The notes below the pieces were generated by a model. It worked only from the letters and a program-made list of their open reading frames with translations, did no database searches and had not been told where the DNA came from. A stretch of DNA of 64,000 bases from Tetracladium setigerum. Taxonomy: Eukaryota > Ascomycota > Leotiomycetes > Helotiales. The position numbers and the translations under genes are program-made. This document shows positions 33,856-44,710 of the stretch, piece after piece (position 1 is the stretch's first letter; each line of letters starts with the position of its first letter). The stretch lies in contig PZJY01000003.1 in the NCBI GenBank assembly GCA_031472005.1, positions 3,286,001 through 3,350,000 on the forward strand. The letters run 5' to 3'.

Positions 33856-35075
33856 ATGGCCAATGCAGCGGTCAACGACGCTCCTCCCTCCTCCCCACCA
33901 AGTTACAAAGGCTATTATTTCAATCGGGAATGGTATTGTGATTGTCCTCAGAAAGCTGTATGGAAAACAGCTAAAAGAGGGGCGAATATAAAAAAAAATG
34001 TAGGTACAGTATCTACACCTGTCGAGATATCCTCTCTGACACACCACCTTAAGTCTGTATTTGTCCACATCCCGAAAACTCACCGAAGCAATGCAAATTC
34101 TCTATCTGGGAAGACGACCAAGCAGCTGCGATTGTGTACCAAGAAACCCATGGTGTCCCTCCACCACCAGGATTCGAAGAATATATCGCAAAATTGCGCA
34201 GTGCGGTTCCGCAGACACCAGTCAAGCCAACGATCGATATGAACACTACACCGTGGACAATTGCAGCCAAAAGAAAGCCGGTATCGAGGGAGAACTCGGA
34301 CGAAGGACAAAATAGCGATAACGGGGAGGGCAGAGCTCCGCCGAGGGAGGACGTGGCAGGCCACATCTCAAGTGACGAAGACGGTAGCGATTCTCCACCA
34401 CCGAAGCGGCCGAGGATTTCGTCGACGTCGCCTTCGCCTTCACTTTCACCTTCGCCTTCAGGAGTACCGAGGAACCCGACGGGTCAATTATTTGCGACAC
34501 CAACGGGGTCTGCCACTTTTTCAACGCCAACTGGGACACCCACTGGAGAGCTGCCTTCACTTCGAAGAAAGACCGTGAGAGAGAGGTTGGAAGAATGTCG
34601 AACAAGTCAAGGACCAAGCCGCCCACAAGCCTCTCTTCCTACTCCTGAAACGGGACGTCGAGCAAACTTGCGCACTGAGACGGCAATTGATAAAGGCAAA
34701 GGAAGAGAGCTCAACCCAACCTCTCCCAAGCTGCAGTCGCCTATCAATTTCGCAAATATTGCATCCGACAGCGATACCCCAAATAGCACGCCGCCAACAC
34801 CTAAGTCCAAATCTCAAGATCTTGCATCAGAAATCATGGAAATGCTTCAAGATGATGGCCCTGTAGTTAAAGAGTCTACAAGGATGATGATCGAGTTTAA
34901 AATTAAGCTTGCGATGAAGGTGAAGGATGTGGAAATCAAGGGGCGTGAGAGTGTGATTGAGAGGTTACGAGAAAGATTAGACGAAACGATTGCAAAGCTG
35001 GATCAGTCGGAGAGTCTACTTGCTTTGCTCACGGCAGGGAATGGGGTGGACGAGGAGGTTAATTTCTCAAGTTGA
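33856..35075 (+). CDS. GRF-type zinc-finger protein with C-terminal coiled coil
   Basis: Two exons (33856-34003 and 34054-35075) give 389 residues; the phases agree. Residues about 22-70 look like a GRF zinc finger: WYCDCPQKAVWKTAKRGAN, then CICPHPE, QCKFSIWEDD, with the family's Cys-X-Cys start, a downstream Cys, and the QCKFF-W-like end. The usual GR-F-Y core is missing at the splice junction, and a run of nine A lies just before the donor, so the junction may be slightly wrong or the finger degenerate. A disordered Ser/Pro/Thr-rich middle with basic patches (PPPKRPR, a possible nuclear signal) follows. The tail (about 310-375) is a charged coiled coil (ESVIERLRERLDETIAKLDQSE). GRF fingers bind single-stranded nucleic acid in topoisomerase III, NEIL3 and APE2; a nuclear nucleic-acid role is likely. 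Confidence 0.8.
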
Positions 35076-38000
35076 GTTGATTGTTGATGCTTTTGGAGTT
35101 TGGATCTGGCTGGGTAGCGAGGGATTGGAAATGCATAGCAGGTGGAATTGATTGATGAAAGGAATGATGATGGATGAAAGGAATGAACATAAATGATACC
35201 CGAGCATAAAAATAGCAATGGCATGAATAGTCTTTCAAAGACTTCTTTACTTGATCTCATGAGGCGGGTGACAAAAACCTCTCTGTCCATCCATCAAGGT
35301 CCTCCTGACAGCTTTTTCATACCATCTCTATCTTTATTGTTCCTTGTTGACTCACGACACCTATCATGCTGTTGACTCTTTCCCTCCCATCAAGGTATAG
35401 AATCCCCCAACCACATCAGCTAATCTTCACATTCACATTCACATCCACACCCCAACCATTCCTCCCTACAAAACAAAACATCAAATTTTCCAAACACTTC
35501 AATTACCCACCCCTCCTTAAAAAAAAAACCTTCACGTCCCAAAGACACAAACAGCTCACAAAATGAAGCCATCCATGACCTGTAACCGTACCACAACCCA
35601 CAACCACCTAATCCCGACGTCATCTAACGCCACCACCTCACATTCTCAAAAAAAATCCACCCATATAATCTCCATCCATGATCCATCATGCTAGATTCCC
35701 TTCGTACAGCCCTATCGTTTTCCTTTCCTTGTTTACCTAACCTACATTTACCCCACACAAAAAAAACAACTGCCGTGGACGTGGAAGATCTAGGCGGCCT
35801 GACCAAGACCTAATGACCTGAAGCATGATTCAAGCATCAACAAACGATTCGATTACTCCAAGTTGGAAGGGGAGGATATGACGATTCAAGGCATAAGAGT
35901 TTCTACGGGAGAAGGAACGAATGAATGGAATGAATGGATGAATGATTCAAGGCCTACATGAAAAGATTCAAGCAAGTGAATTGGAAGTGAATAATACTGT
36001 GGTTTCAAAGATGGGGATAGTAGTTTCATGTGGTGGTTGATGGAGAGCTTGATGTAATAATGAGAGATCTAGACTTATAGATCTTCTGATCTCCAAGTGT
36101 GTGTTCCTTGACTGTTACTCCTTGTCGGAGATCGCGAGTGGTGTAGTGCGGGTTCGGAAAGGGCGGGAGGGTATGTTACAGTATCTATCCGTAGGTACAC
36201 ACTTCAGATGACATCCTCACCTGTTACGCCTTTTGGACATGTACTCTCTCTATATTTGTTTACGTATCTATGAAACTTTCTCCACAAGGTCGTTACGTTT
36301 TATACCCATATATATTTCCCATTATTTGTTTCCGATGCCAATTCTAGACCCTACCTCAGTGGGTACCTTATGTACTTCCATGATGTATTGTTAGTTCGGC
36401 CTCGGCAATTTCAAAAAGAAACGAGAAAGCCAATTGGTACTGTAATATTTTATGAAATGAAAATGGAAACCTAAATAAAATAAATTCCCGAGACCGAGGA
36501 CCGAGATTGTTTTGTTTGTTCGGATGCGTCGGTGACTCGTCATGAGAGATTAAGAGTGGGTGGGTTGATCACAAGGTTGGGTACAGTACCTAAGTTTGGG
36601 TAAGTTTGGATTGGATGGAGACGGAGATGGAGACGGACAGGACGTTGACGTTGGCGTTGACGTTTGGGAGGCAGGGAGTTAAGAGGAGGAAGGGGATGGG
36701 AAAGAGAGCTAGTGGGAAATGCCGAGATGTGGGGTTGTGGGATTGATGGACTGGGGGTGGGGTTGCAAATGTACTGTAAGGGTACTTGTACCACTGTTTG
36801 TGGAGAAGGGAACTTGGAGGCGGAGGGAAGGGAAAGAAAAGGACGATAGATAGAGAGATGAAAATGAGAGAGGGGGTTGTGATCGTGGAATAATGCAGGT
36901 GAGGGAGTGAGTGGGGGTAAGGTTAACCTTTTGCTTTGAATTTTCATTTTCGTTTTTGTTGAGGTTTGAGATGTGCATGTTTTATATGTATCATCCATCG
37001 TATGTAGGTCTTAATTATGTGGAAGCGTGTGTGAAAACATACGTATCGTTTCTATGTACGGAGGTACTATACTTAGGAATGGGCTGGTTGATGGTATGAT
37101 CATGACGATGGTCTGGAGGGAAAGGACGGTAGGGGTAGTTTGCATACGGAGTATTGTTATAGATTAAATTGCAGCTTGATTGACCGCTTAATCATTCTTC
37201 TACTTTGGTGAATAGATTGCCCTCGTGCCTTGGAGAGTTGGTCGGATTGTCCAGGGTTGGGTAATGCTGCGTAAGAAGCTATTTCTGTACAGTACGCAAC
37301 GATATTGCAATCCTATGTCTCTCTGGCGTCAAAAAAGTATATGATGTAAAGGTATTGTAATTTACTTTCAGTAGTAGCTGCAGACCTGCAGTACGTACAG
37401 TTACAGTACTGTATGCGATTCTATTTGTGAAAGATGATGTGGTATGGGGGTGGGTGTGGTGGGGGTTTAAGCTCCCAGATCAAGGGAGCTTAATCGTTAT
37501 CCGGGTAATGGACAGATGAATGGGAGCAGCAAGGGAGCAGCAAGGGAAGCAAGGGAGAGCAAGGGAGGTGATGGGATAGGTTGGATAGGATAGATATTAC
37601 CATGGGTTTACCCCACTTCCTTCCAGATGAACTTTTGGGGGGTACGAAGTTTGGTACTCAACCCCACGGGTACCTTATGCGCCTTGCTTCCCGCAAGCAG
37701 CCGGTGGTGGTATACTCTGCAAGGCTGGGTGAGGTGGAAAGTCAATCTATCGTTCTTTCTTTCTTGCTCGCTCAAACATTAGTAAGGATCAATAAGTTGA
37801 GGATGAGAAGATGCAAGACGAGGGAGAGGATTTGGAAAGGAGGAGGAGGACGACGACCGCCTCGGCTAAATTCTAAGCGAGTTGTTGATACGAGGAGGAG
37901 GAGGAGGAGGGGAGGGAAGAGAGCGAGTTCACAGTCTCCCACTCTACCATGTACCGAGTACAGCACAGTACCCCTCTTTCTGATACTGTATCAAGATGGA

Positions 38001-40026
38001 AGCACAGCTTCAAGATACACAATCCCCAAAATCCTCCAGCGCATAAGCAAGAGGATTAGGAGAGAGCAAGAGAATGGGGGTCACACCGTCATCAACCGTT
38101 TCTAAGCTGTGGTATGGGTACGACGACGACGACCACGACCACCAAAACCATGGGATGCCATCCATCCCATCCCAATCCAACCCAGTGCGCATCAAGCGTA
38201 ATATATTAAATTATTGGGAAGGACGGACGCCTCTTGCTCGCTCGCTACCTGACCGACATACAAAGCTCGCCAAACTCCCGGTGAGCACGCCTACGCCTCA
38301 CCACCACACACCTCACTACTACACACACCTCACCCACACCAGAGTTACCACACAATATCGAGGGAAGAGGAAGAGAAACCCAGGAATCAGAATGACCAGG
38401 GATGTCACAAAGTACTTTTCCTCGGTTGGTCAACTTTGACCTGGCGAGCCTGGTTGGTGGTGGGGTGGAAATTGAAACATGCATAGCATAGCATTGCTGC
38501 AGCTGAAGAGGTTGTGCCTGGCTTCGATGATGCTGGATGGGAGTGTGGTGGTTGGTGGTGGTTGGTATGTGCTGTCAGCAAAGAGGGGTAAGGTAAAATC
38601 AGGTAGGTAGAAAGACAAGCAAGCAAGCAGCTTCAAGGATGGACGGAAAGGTTCATGTAGTGTAACTGTCAATGAAATTTCGGTGTCGTTGTTATTTTAT
38701 ATTGCACGATTGGGCTGCACGCGAGTAGTGGTGATGGTGTTGTCATCGATCTCAGAAAAGAAGGGCAAGTGATCGTGAGGACAGATGAAAATGTCTTTGG
38801 AATCGGAGGTTGCATAGAGAGTCATTATTCTCGAGCCTGGAGTTATGGAAATACTACTTTTCTACGGAGTATGTAACTGCCTTGGTAGGGAACGCGTGGA
38901 TATTGCGTCAAATACTAATAGGCATTTGAGTTTCAGGAAAATTCACTCAGTCACTCATTTTATTCTCTCACCACAAACCAAACCGAGCTAGAAAATGTAT
39001 TCGCTCACAAACAAACAGAATTTTCCTTGCGCAGGAGTAGTAGTAGCAGTAGTATGTAAGATGAATGAGATGATGCACGAGAAATACACATGAACAGATC
39101 GTTGGATGACGAGCAGGAAAGCTGATACGTCTTTTTGCAGGCCAGTGCCAGTGGAAAAAAGGTGTGCTCATCTGTATGGTGAGTGGTGACTTTGCCGAGT
39201 CAGCTTCTAACCCGAATTCGAAGCTCGAGTTCTCGAACGTCGACGATGTGGGGGGCTTTTTTCGCTATATCTGCACGCTGAAAGATACCGAAGTGGGGAA
39301 AGAAAACGAGAAATAGAGTGCATGGCGAAAGGACCTGGTTGGGCTTTTTCATACTCGAATCGTAGCAGAGGATGGGAATAATTGGGGCGGGCATATGCTG
39401 TTTGTGTTCCTTCACGGCAGCACAGGCACCACAGACAGAGGAGTCCCCTACAGAGCTAAAGAGGGGGTTTGGAGGCAGCTCACCTTGTTGACCATCTCTT
39501 TACATAAAGGGCTGTCCGCTGCACCCAATAGTACATAACTACATACCTACATACTTGCTCAAATGGTGCCACTGGAGAAATAAATTAAAAAGCCAAACCA
39601 CCAACCCAAGCCCAGACAGATATCGACTAGTCAACTTCGTCCAAATAGAAATAGTCCAAACGGTGACTGATTGAAATCAGCCTTCCCCTCGATCACGACT
39701 TCGGCGCTTCGAAGCACAAAAGCTTCCAGCTCCCCCAGCTCTCCCAGCACGCCATCAAAGGTGTAACTACGGACCAGTGTGAGGTAACGAAACAAAACGA
39801 AACGAACCGAACGGTAACCGTTGGCGACTCACGATACAAGTAACGGCTTTTGCATCATCTTCATCCTTTTTTTGTTTTGTCTCTCAGTCTTACATACATC
39901 ACATCACATCACATCACTCTGGCGGTCAGCGAGAAATACACTTGCGAAACTATATATACACTACAGAGTCAAGCAACACCAGTGTTGCCAGCAATTGTCA
40001 AGTCTTCACGACTCGCTTCACTATCA

Positions 40027-40028
<2 letters not shown>

Positions 40029-40059
<31 letters not shown>
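40029..40059. repeat. AC dinucleotide microsatellite
   Basis: About 15 AC units, followed by AGACAG. It lies in the probable promoter or leader of the ECL1-family gene. Confidence 0.9.
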
Positions 40060-40061
<2 letters not shown>

Positions 40062-40245
40062 GTTAGTTGTCTGCAACCACCACGACGCACGCCGCCGCCG
40101 TCGAATACTCCACACCTCCCTCGCTCACAATCTTTCCCCTGGAGCGATCCAAAGTCCAATTCCCTATCTCTCGGATTCTGTTGATCATTGATTGTCATTG
40201 TTCATTGTCGAAACTCCTTCACAAGCCGTTCCTAGCCAGCGTTTA

Positions 40246-40272
40246 ATGTCCGAGAATCCAACATTGCGATAA
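40246..40272 (+). promoter_or_regulatory. possible upstream open reading frame in the ECL1-family leader
   Basis: An ATG followed by seven codons and TAA (MSENPTLR) lies about 580 bases before the main start. It matters only if transcription begins upstream of it, which I infer from the leader-like composition but cannot see. Confidence 0.25.
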
Positions 40273-40853
40273 CACTCCAGCAATCCCCCTCCAACCATCA
40301 AGCAGCTGCCTCCGTCATCGGCAACGCCATCCTCACACACAGCAGCGCGCAAGAGACAAAAGAGTAATCAAGTACCTTAGGGAGGTATAAGCTTACCTCT
40401 ACTTTACGGAGGAAAGATATCACTTTTTTTTTTTCGTTGCAGCCACAGTAGTCCTCGGTAGTAGCCGAGCAGCTTGCGACAGCCGGAGCGATAGAGTCAT
40501 CGCTGAGAAATTCCTTGACGAACCCCCCCGCCCTTTTCGCCCTTATCGACGAGGCGGCGCATCAGAGACAAATTTCTATACATATCACCTCAGCACCTCA
40601 GCACCTCAGCACACACGACGCCGAGGGATCACGAGAGCGAACTCAGCAGACACACCCCGGACGCCCGCACTAGCTCGGAAATCATTTTCTCCACGATCTT
40701 GCGTCTTTGCTTCTCTTCAATTACCATTTACCCATTCCACAAATTCAATCCAAATTGAATTTGTTTCTTGTTGCCGGTTATTGTTGTTGTTGTTCTGTCC
40801 TGTCTATCATTGCCGAACACAGAGTTTCTGGCCTTTTTTAAACTTCCCGCGCA

Positions 40854-42250
40854 ATGGCTCAATCCCGACCCCCACCATCGCGAGCCCACACAACCCCCTC
40901 TGCTACAACTTCCTCTCCTCCCTCTTCCACCACACGAACACCGCACGAAAGACGACACCACTCGCGCAGAAAGTCAGGCAAAACGGAGTATGTTGTCACC
41001 TCGACATCGACAAGCGAGAAGAAGTCAACAAGCAGCTCCAACAGTGGTCGTCCTTCCACCCTGGCGAGGAAGAGCACACCGCAGTATGTGACGAAGTCTG
41101 GATCTTCGACCAGGCATCGCGAGAGGGAGGACAGGGACGATGAGAGGAGCAGAGACAGTGGGGAGAGCTTCCCCCAGTTCTGGTACGTTACACATTTTCC
41201 ATTTGGGGTGCGGGGGAATCGAGGCGTTCATTCACTTGCTTTTTGGTGAAGGTGCCTGCATATTCACCTGCAGTGTGTCCTAGACATTCTCATCCAAAGG
41301 GGGAAAGCTGGAGATAGCTTTCTTTCCCGTGGGGTGCATGAAATATCTCAAACTTTCAATTCGGAGACGAGTCCGGACTTCGGCTAACACTTTTCAATAG
41401 CATGAGCTGCGAAAAGCAATTCTTACCTGCAGACAACACCTTCCTCTACTGCTCCGAATCGTAAGTGTCTCGTCTCTCTTCACCTCCCCACACCCACTCA
41501 CTTGGGTATCACAAATCTAACTTTGACACCAGCTGCCGTCTTCACGATCTCAACCCATCTCGAAGCATGTCCTACCCCGGCCCTCAAAGCGTCTCCCCAC
41601 CACTCTCACCCTACGGCCTCCACTTCCCCATCTCCCCAGAAGATGGCCCAGACATTATCCCTCGATTCTCGCCTACACAATCTCGTCCTCGATCTTACTT
41701 CTCCTCTGATCCATACCCCTCCTCCTATCAGGCGCCCTCGGTACTCTCCGCATCAGTCCCACGCCCATCCCAACACAGATATGCCGACGAGAAGAAGTCG
41801 TCGTCGTCACACACTCCCAGCAAAAAGACTGGAGGTAGCAGTTCAGCATTAGAGAGCTTGCGAGAAATAGCAGGTGCCCTCCCCAAAACATCATCATCAT
41901 CCCACAAAGAGCGAAAGGGAAGTCGAGACTCCCACAACAACGATTCCTCCAGCAACAGCAGCACGGTTTGGGGATACATCCCATTCACCTCCTCCTCATC
42001 CACAACACCAGGAAACTCATACTCTTCCTCTTCCACCTACAATGTGACTCAAAGCCAAAGTTACGGCCGTGAAGACATACAGGCGTATTCGTATGGGAAT
42101 ACCACTGGAGGAGCTGTTTCATATACTTCGGTGTCATATGCTGGCACAGGTGGCATGGACAGGCCATTGCCACCCAGGAGCGGACCAGGGGGGTACGGCC
42201 ATCGCCCTAAGAGTATTGATCTGGTAACACCATTCAGCAGTGGCCATTGA
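40854..42250 (+). CDS. ECL1-family life-span regulatory factor
   Basis: Three exons (40854-41182, 41401-41460 and 41533-42250) give 368 residues. The small second exon and its flanks encode the family signature, FPQFCMSCEKQF, FLYCSESCR, with two CXXC-like pairs that probably bind zinc. This matches the Ecl1 family of fission yeast, whose overexpression extends chronological life span and which responds to sulfur, zinc and nutrient stress. The rest is Ser/Thr/Pro-rich and disordered, with basic N-terminal patches (HERRHHSRRKSGK) that could direct nuclear import, and a Gly/Tyr/Ser-rich tail. The fungal homologues in Pezizomycotina are longer than the about 80-residue yeast proteins, as here. 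All three introns sites are consensus (GTACGT, GTAAGT). An unusually long upstream region precedes it. Confidence 0.88.
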
Positions 42251-43532
42251 TCCACCAAACAAACTAGCACATCATGAACAAGCATACGGAAAAAGGACAG
42301 GATATTTTCAATCGGGCATTTTTATTTTCCACATTGGATGGATGAAATGGCGCAGGTGGCATTTTTTGCATTTGGCTCAGGATTTTTGGGGCATGGGTGT
42401 CTACCGGGCATATATAACATTAATTGAGAGAACAGAACGATTATTCATATTTGGGGGTTAACTTTGCATACATCGCCGCTGGTGGTGGACTTGGACTGGG
42501 CATGGCATTCGTATTTTTTATACATATAGCTTAATTTCTACATGGGGTTGGGGAAAGGTCAAGCTTCAAATTGTTAGTTTGGTTAGGCATGGCTATGCGA
42601 TGCGGATCATGAATGAATTGGCTTCAGCAGGATTGATGGCCTTAGATGGATGGTTGAGTATAATTTACCCATCATATAATACTATATCAGATCAATATCA
42701 AACACACTATCAATAGACTCTGGACATACTCTCAATTTCCTTCTCGTCATTCCTTCAGATCTTGCAAAGTTAGTAAAACTCATAAACTACATAGTTGGCA
42801 GCGGAAAGCAATTGTTTTCTCCTGGAACCATAACCCATCACGAAGGAAGCAATTCAATAAACAAATTCCTCATACGGAGTACGGCGCCATAATAACTCCA
42901 TCCTCAAAAACCCACACGCTCAAAATTCATAAATGAGTAATACCACAAAAAATCTCCCTCTCTAGCTTCGACATCCAACCCACGCCCACACGCACATGTC
43001 CGCCATTCCAACTTGGGCAATTCACAGCGTGCTCTCATGCGCGCCTCTGATTCGCTGTTTCGCACGTATCTTGGCGTGGTCTTGGCGTGGAAACTCTTCT
43101 TCCTTCTTTGCCTTCGACGCATTTCTTTTCCCCCCTTTCGTTTTCATTTCCAAATCTCTCGGAATTTTTGTTGTGTGGGTATATAAAGTCGATACGGTGT
43201 CATCTTCCTCCCTGAGAAAATCCCGGTGTTCTTTACTTTGTCTTTTGACTACTTTGAAGACTTTTGGTGCGCTGGTTTTTGGATAGTGGGGATATTCTGA
43301 ACTGCAATTTGCAACTCTGATATTTGAGAGAACTGAGAGTGACGGGACGACGATTGTTGAGCTCAGTTACTCACGAACGAACGAAGAAGATTTGAATTCT
43401 CATTCATCGAATCTATCAGTCACCAACCGAGAAGTCCAACTTTTCACCCTCTCAAAAATCCAACCACCTACCTCATCACCTCGCTCCCCAAAACTCACAA
43501 CACAATCACACATCCATCGGTCACCACCGAAA
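42251..43532. other. intergenic stretch, no gene seen
   Basis: 3' flank of the ECL1-family gene and promoter of the next gene, with one TACGGAGTA motif at 42873-42881. The last 150 bases are CA-rich and leader-like (43400-43530). No RNA gene recognised. Confidence 0.5.
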
Positions 43533-44324
43533 ATGGCCACACTAACACAATCCCAAATCCGGAAATTCATCTGGCTCGTCCTCCAGGTCCTCACCTTCCT
43601 CATCATCCTCTCCCGCGGCTGGGCCTTCCTCATCTCCTACAAGATCGTCCCTGACTTCCCGGATCCAGTCCTCGCGTCGCTCTCAGCGGTCTATGAGGCC
43701 TTTGATTCCACTGTTGATAGTAATGTTGGCGGGTGGGGTAATGCGGTGATCGGAAGTTTGTTGTTTGGGGTTTTGTTGAGGTATTATTCGCCTAGAGCTG
43801 GGGCTCAGGGAGCAGTGGGTGGGGAGAAAGAAGAGGAGGAGAAGGAAGTAGAGGTGGATGAAAAGACGAAGAAGGAGACTAGTAAGAAGTCTAATAAGAA
43901 AGAGAAGGAAGGCCTATCCAAAGCCATCCAACAGATCAACAAAGAGAACGGCAAGGACGAAGAAGGCAAAGAAGTCGCCAAAGTCGAAAAACTCGATGTC
44001 AGACTCGGCACGGGAGCCGACTCAACTCTGAGGAGAAATATTGTCATCGCGGGTCGATTGGGCCAGTGTTTGATTTTCTTGAGCAAGGAGATTACTGAGA
44101 ATGGTGTGGGCACAGGGGCGTTCAAAGTGAGGGCTGTGGAAATAGCTGTTAGTGGTGTTTTGGTTGCGTTGGAGGTGGCGGGGTTCAATTGGGATGGGGG
44201 TGCGATTGATGGGTTGGTTGGTTTGGTTGTGAGGTTAGTTGGTGGGGAGGAGGAGGAGAAGAAGGAGGAGGAGGGGGAGAAGAAGGATGGGGAGGTGGGG
44301 GAAGTGAAGTTGAAGCTGAGATGA
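43533..44324 (+). CDS. small membrane protein with lysine/glutamate-rich loop, unknown function
   Basis: Intronless, 263 residues from the ATG at 43533 (GAAAATGGCC context), preferred over an in-frame ATG at 43392 because the upstream 47 residues look like leader sequence. A first hydrophobic helix covers about 11-34 (WLVLQVLTFLIILSRGWAFLI). A second covers about 68-84 (AVIGSLLFGVLL). Then comes a very charged Lys/Glu segment (about 95-150), followed by a moderately hydrophobic region (VEIAVSGVLVALEVAGFNWD) and an acidic Lys/Glu-rich tail. No enzyme motif. Homologues probably exist in other filamentous fungi, but I do not recognise a named family. Convergent with the next gene. Confidence 0.75.
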   Translation: MATLTQSQIRKFIWLVLQVLTFLIILSRGWAFLISYKIVPDFPDPVLASLSAVYEAFDSTVDSNVGGWGNAVIGSLLFGVLLRYYSPRAGAQGAVGGEKEEEEKEVEVDEKTKKETSKKSNKKEKEGLSKAIQQINKENGKDEEGKEVAKVEKLDVRLGTGADSTLRRNIVIAGRLGQCLIFLSKEITENGVGTGAFKVRAVEIAVSGVLVALEVAGFNWDGGAIDGLVGLVVRLVGGEEEEKKEEEGEKKDGEVGEVKLKLR

Positions 44325-44337
44325 GATGAGATGAGAT
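44315..44337. repeat. GATGA short tandem repeat at the stop codon
   Basis: ATGAGATGAGATGAGATATG overlaps and follows the TGA of the membrane-protein gene. A short slippage repeat. Confidence 0.6.
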
Positions 44338-44710
44338 ATGTTTGACTGAGAGGGTGTTTTGTAAGGGATAGGGAGATATAGAGAATTAATAGTTTACAAA
44401 GATTGCGTACTAAACTTGCTTGTAATTCATACTTTTTCACCTGTGAATCTAACCTTCAAGTGACAACAAGTGAATGAGTTATAATTGAACGACGAGAGCA
44501 GACAGAGAGGAAAGACTCAAGCAAGGGGAAAAGGTTAAGAAATAAAATTCGTCTATTTATGCTTGTAGTGGATGCCTAATTCATTGTCTTACTCTAAAAA
44601 TCACAACCCATACACTTCTCACTTGACAGCTCGTACACCTTCCTCTACCCAAAATAAACCATGTAATACACAGAAAATAGCACTCAATAATATAACGCAC
44701 AATCTCTTAT
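44325..44710. other. short spacer between convergent genes
   Basis: 386 bases holding both 3' ends. AT-rich with AATAAA-like sequences (near 44540 and 44655). Nothing else recognised. Confidence 0.5.

Larger units (their letters stand above)
35076..40853. other. 5.8-kb gene-free stretch upstream of the ECL1-family gene
   Basis: The largest gap in the window. I find no frame with domain-like composition; the longest (37581-38105) is Arg-rich low complexity. It contains GATTCAAG repeated four times (about 35826-35976), GAATGAAT/GGATGAAT repeats (35920-35950), AGCAAGGGAGC repeats (37526-37568), TACGGAGTA at 37145 and 38863, CATCA repeats (about 39896-39920) and a CA microsatellite (40029-40059). 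The last 850 bases look like a long CT/CA-rich leader. A non-coding RNA cannot be excluded. Confidence 0.55.

Noticed and set aside
36540..36998. Open frame of 152 codons on minus
   Set aside because: Pro/Ser/His-rich noise from C-rich repeats; overlaps an equally long frame in another phase.
37581..38105. Open frame of 174 codons in the gene-free region
   Set aside because: Arg/Gly low-complexity, produced by GAG/GGA-rich DNA, with no signal or domain and no splice signals around it.
43805..44440. Open frame of 211 codons on minus opposite the small membrane protein
   Set aside because: Ser/Phe/Pro-rich antisense shadow of the Lys/Glu-rich coding strand (GAA/GAG read as TTC/CTC).
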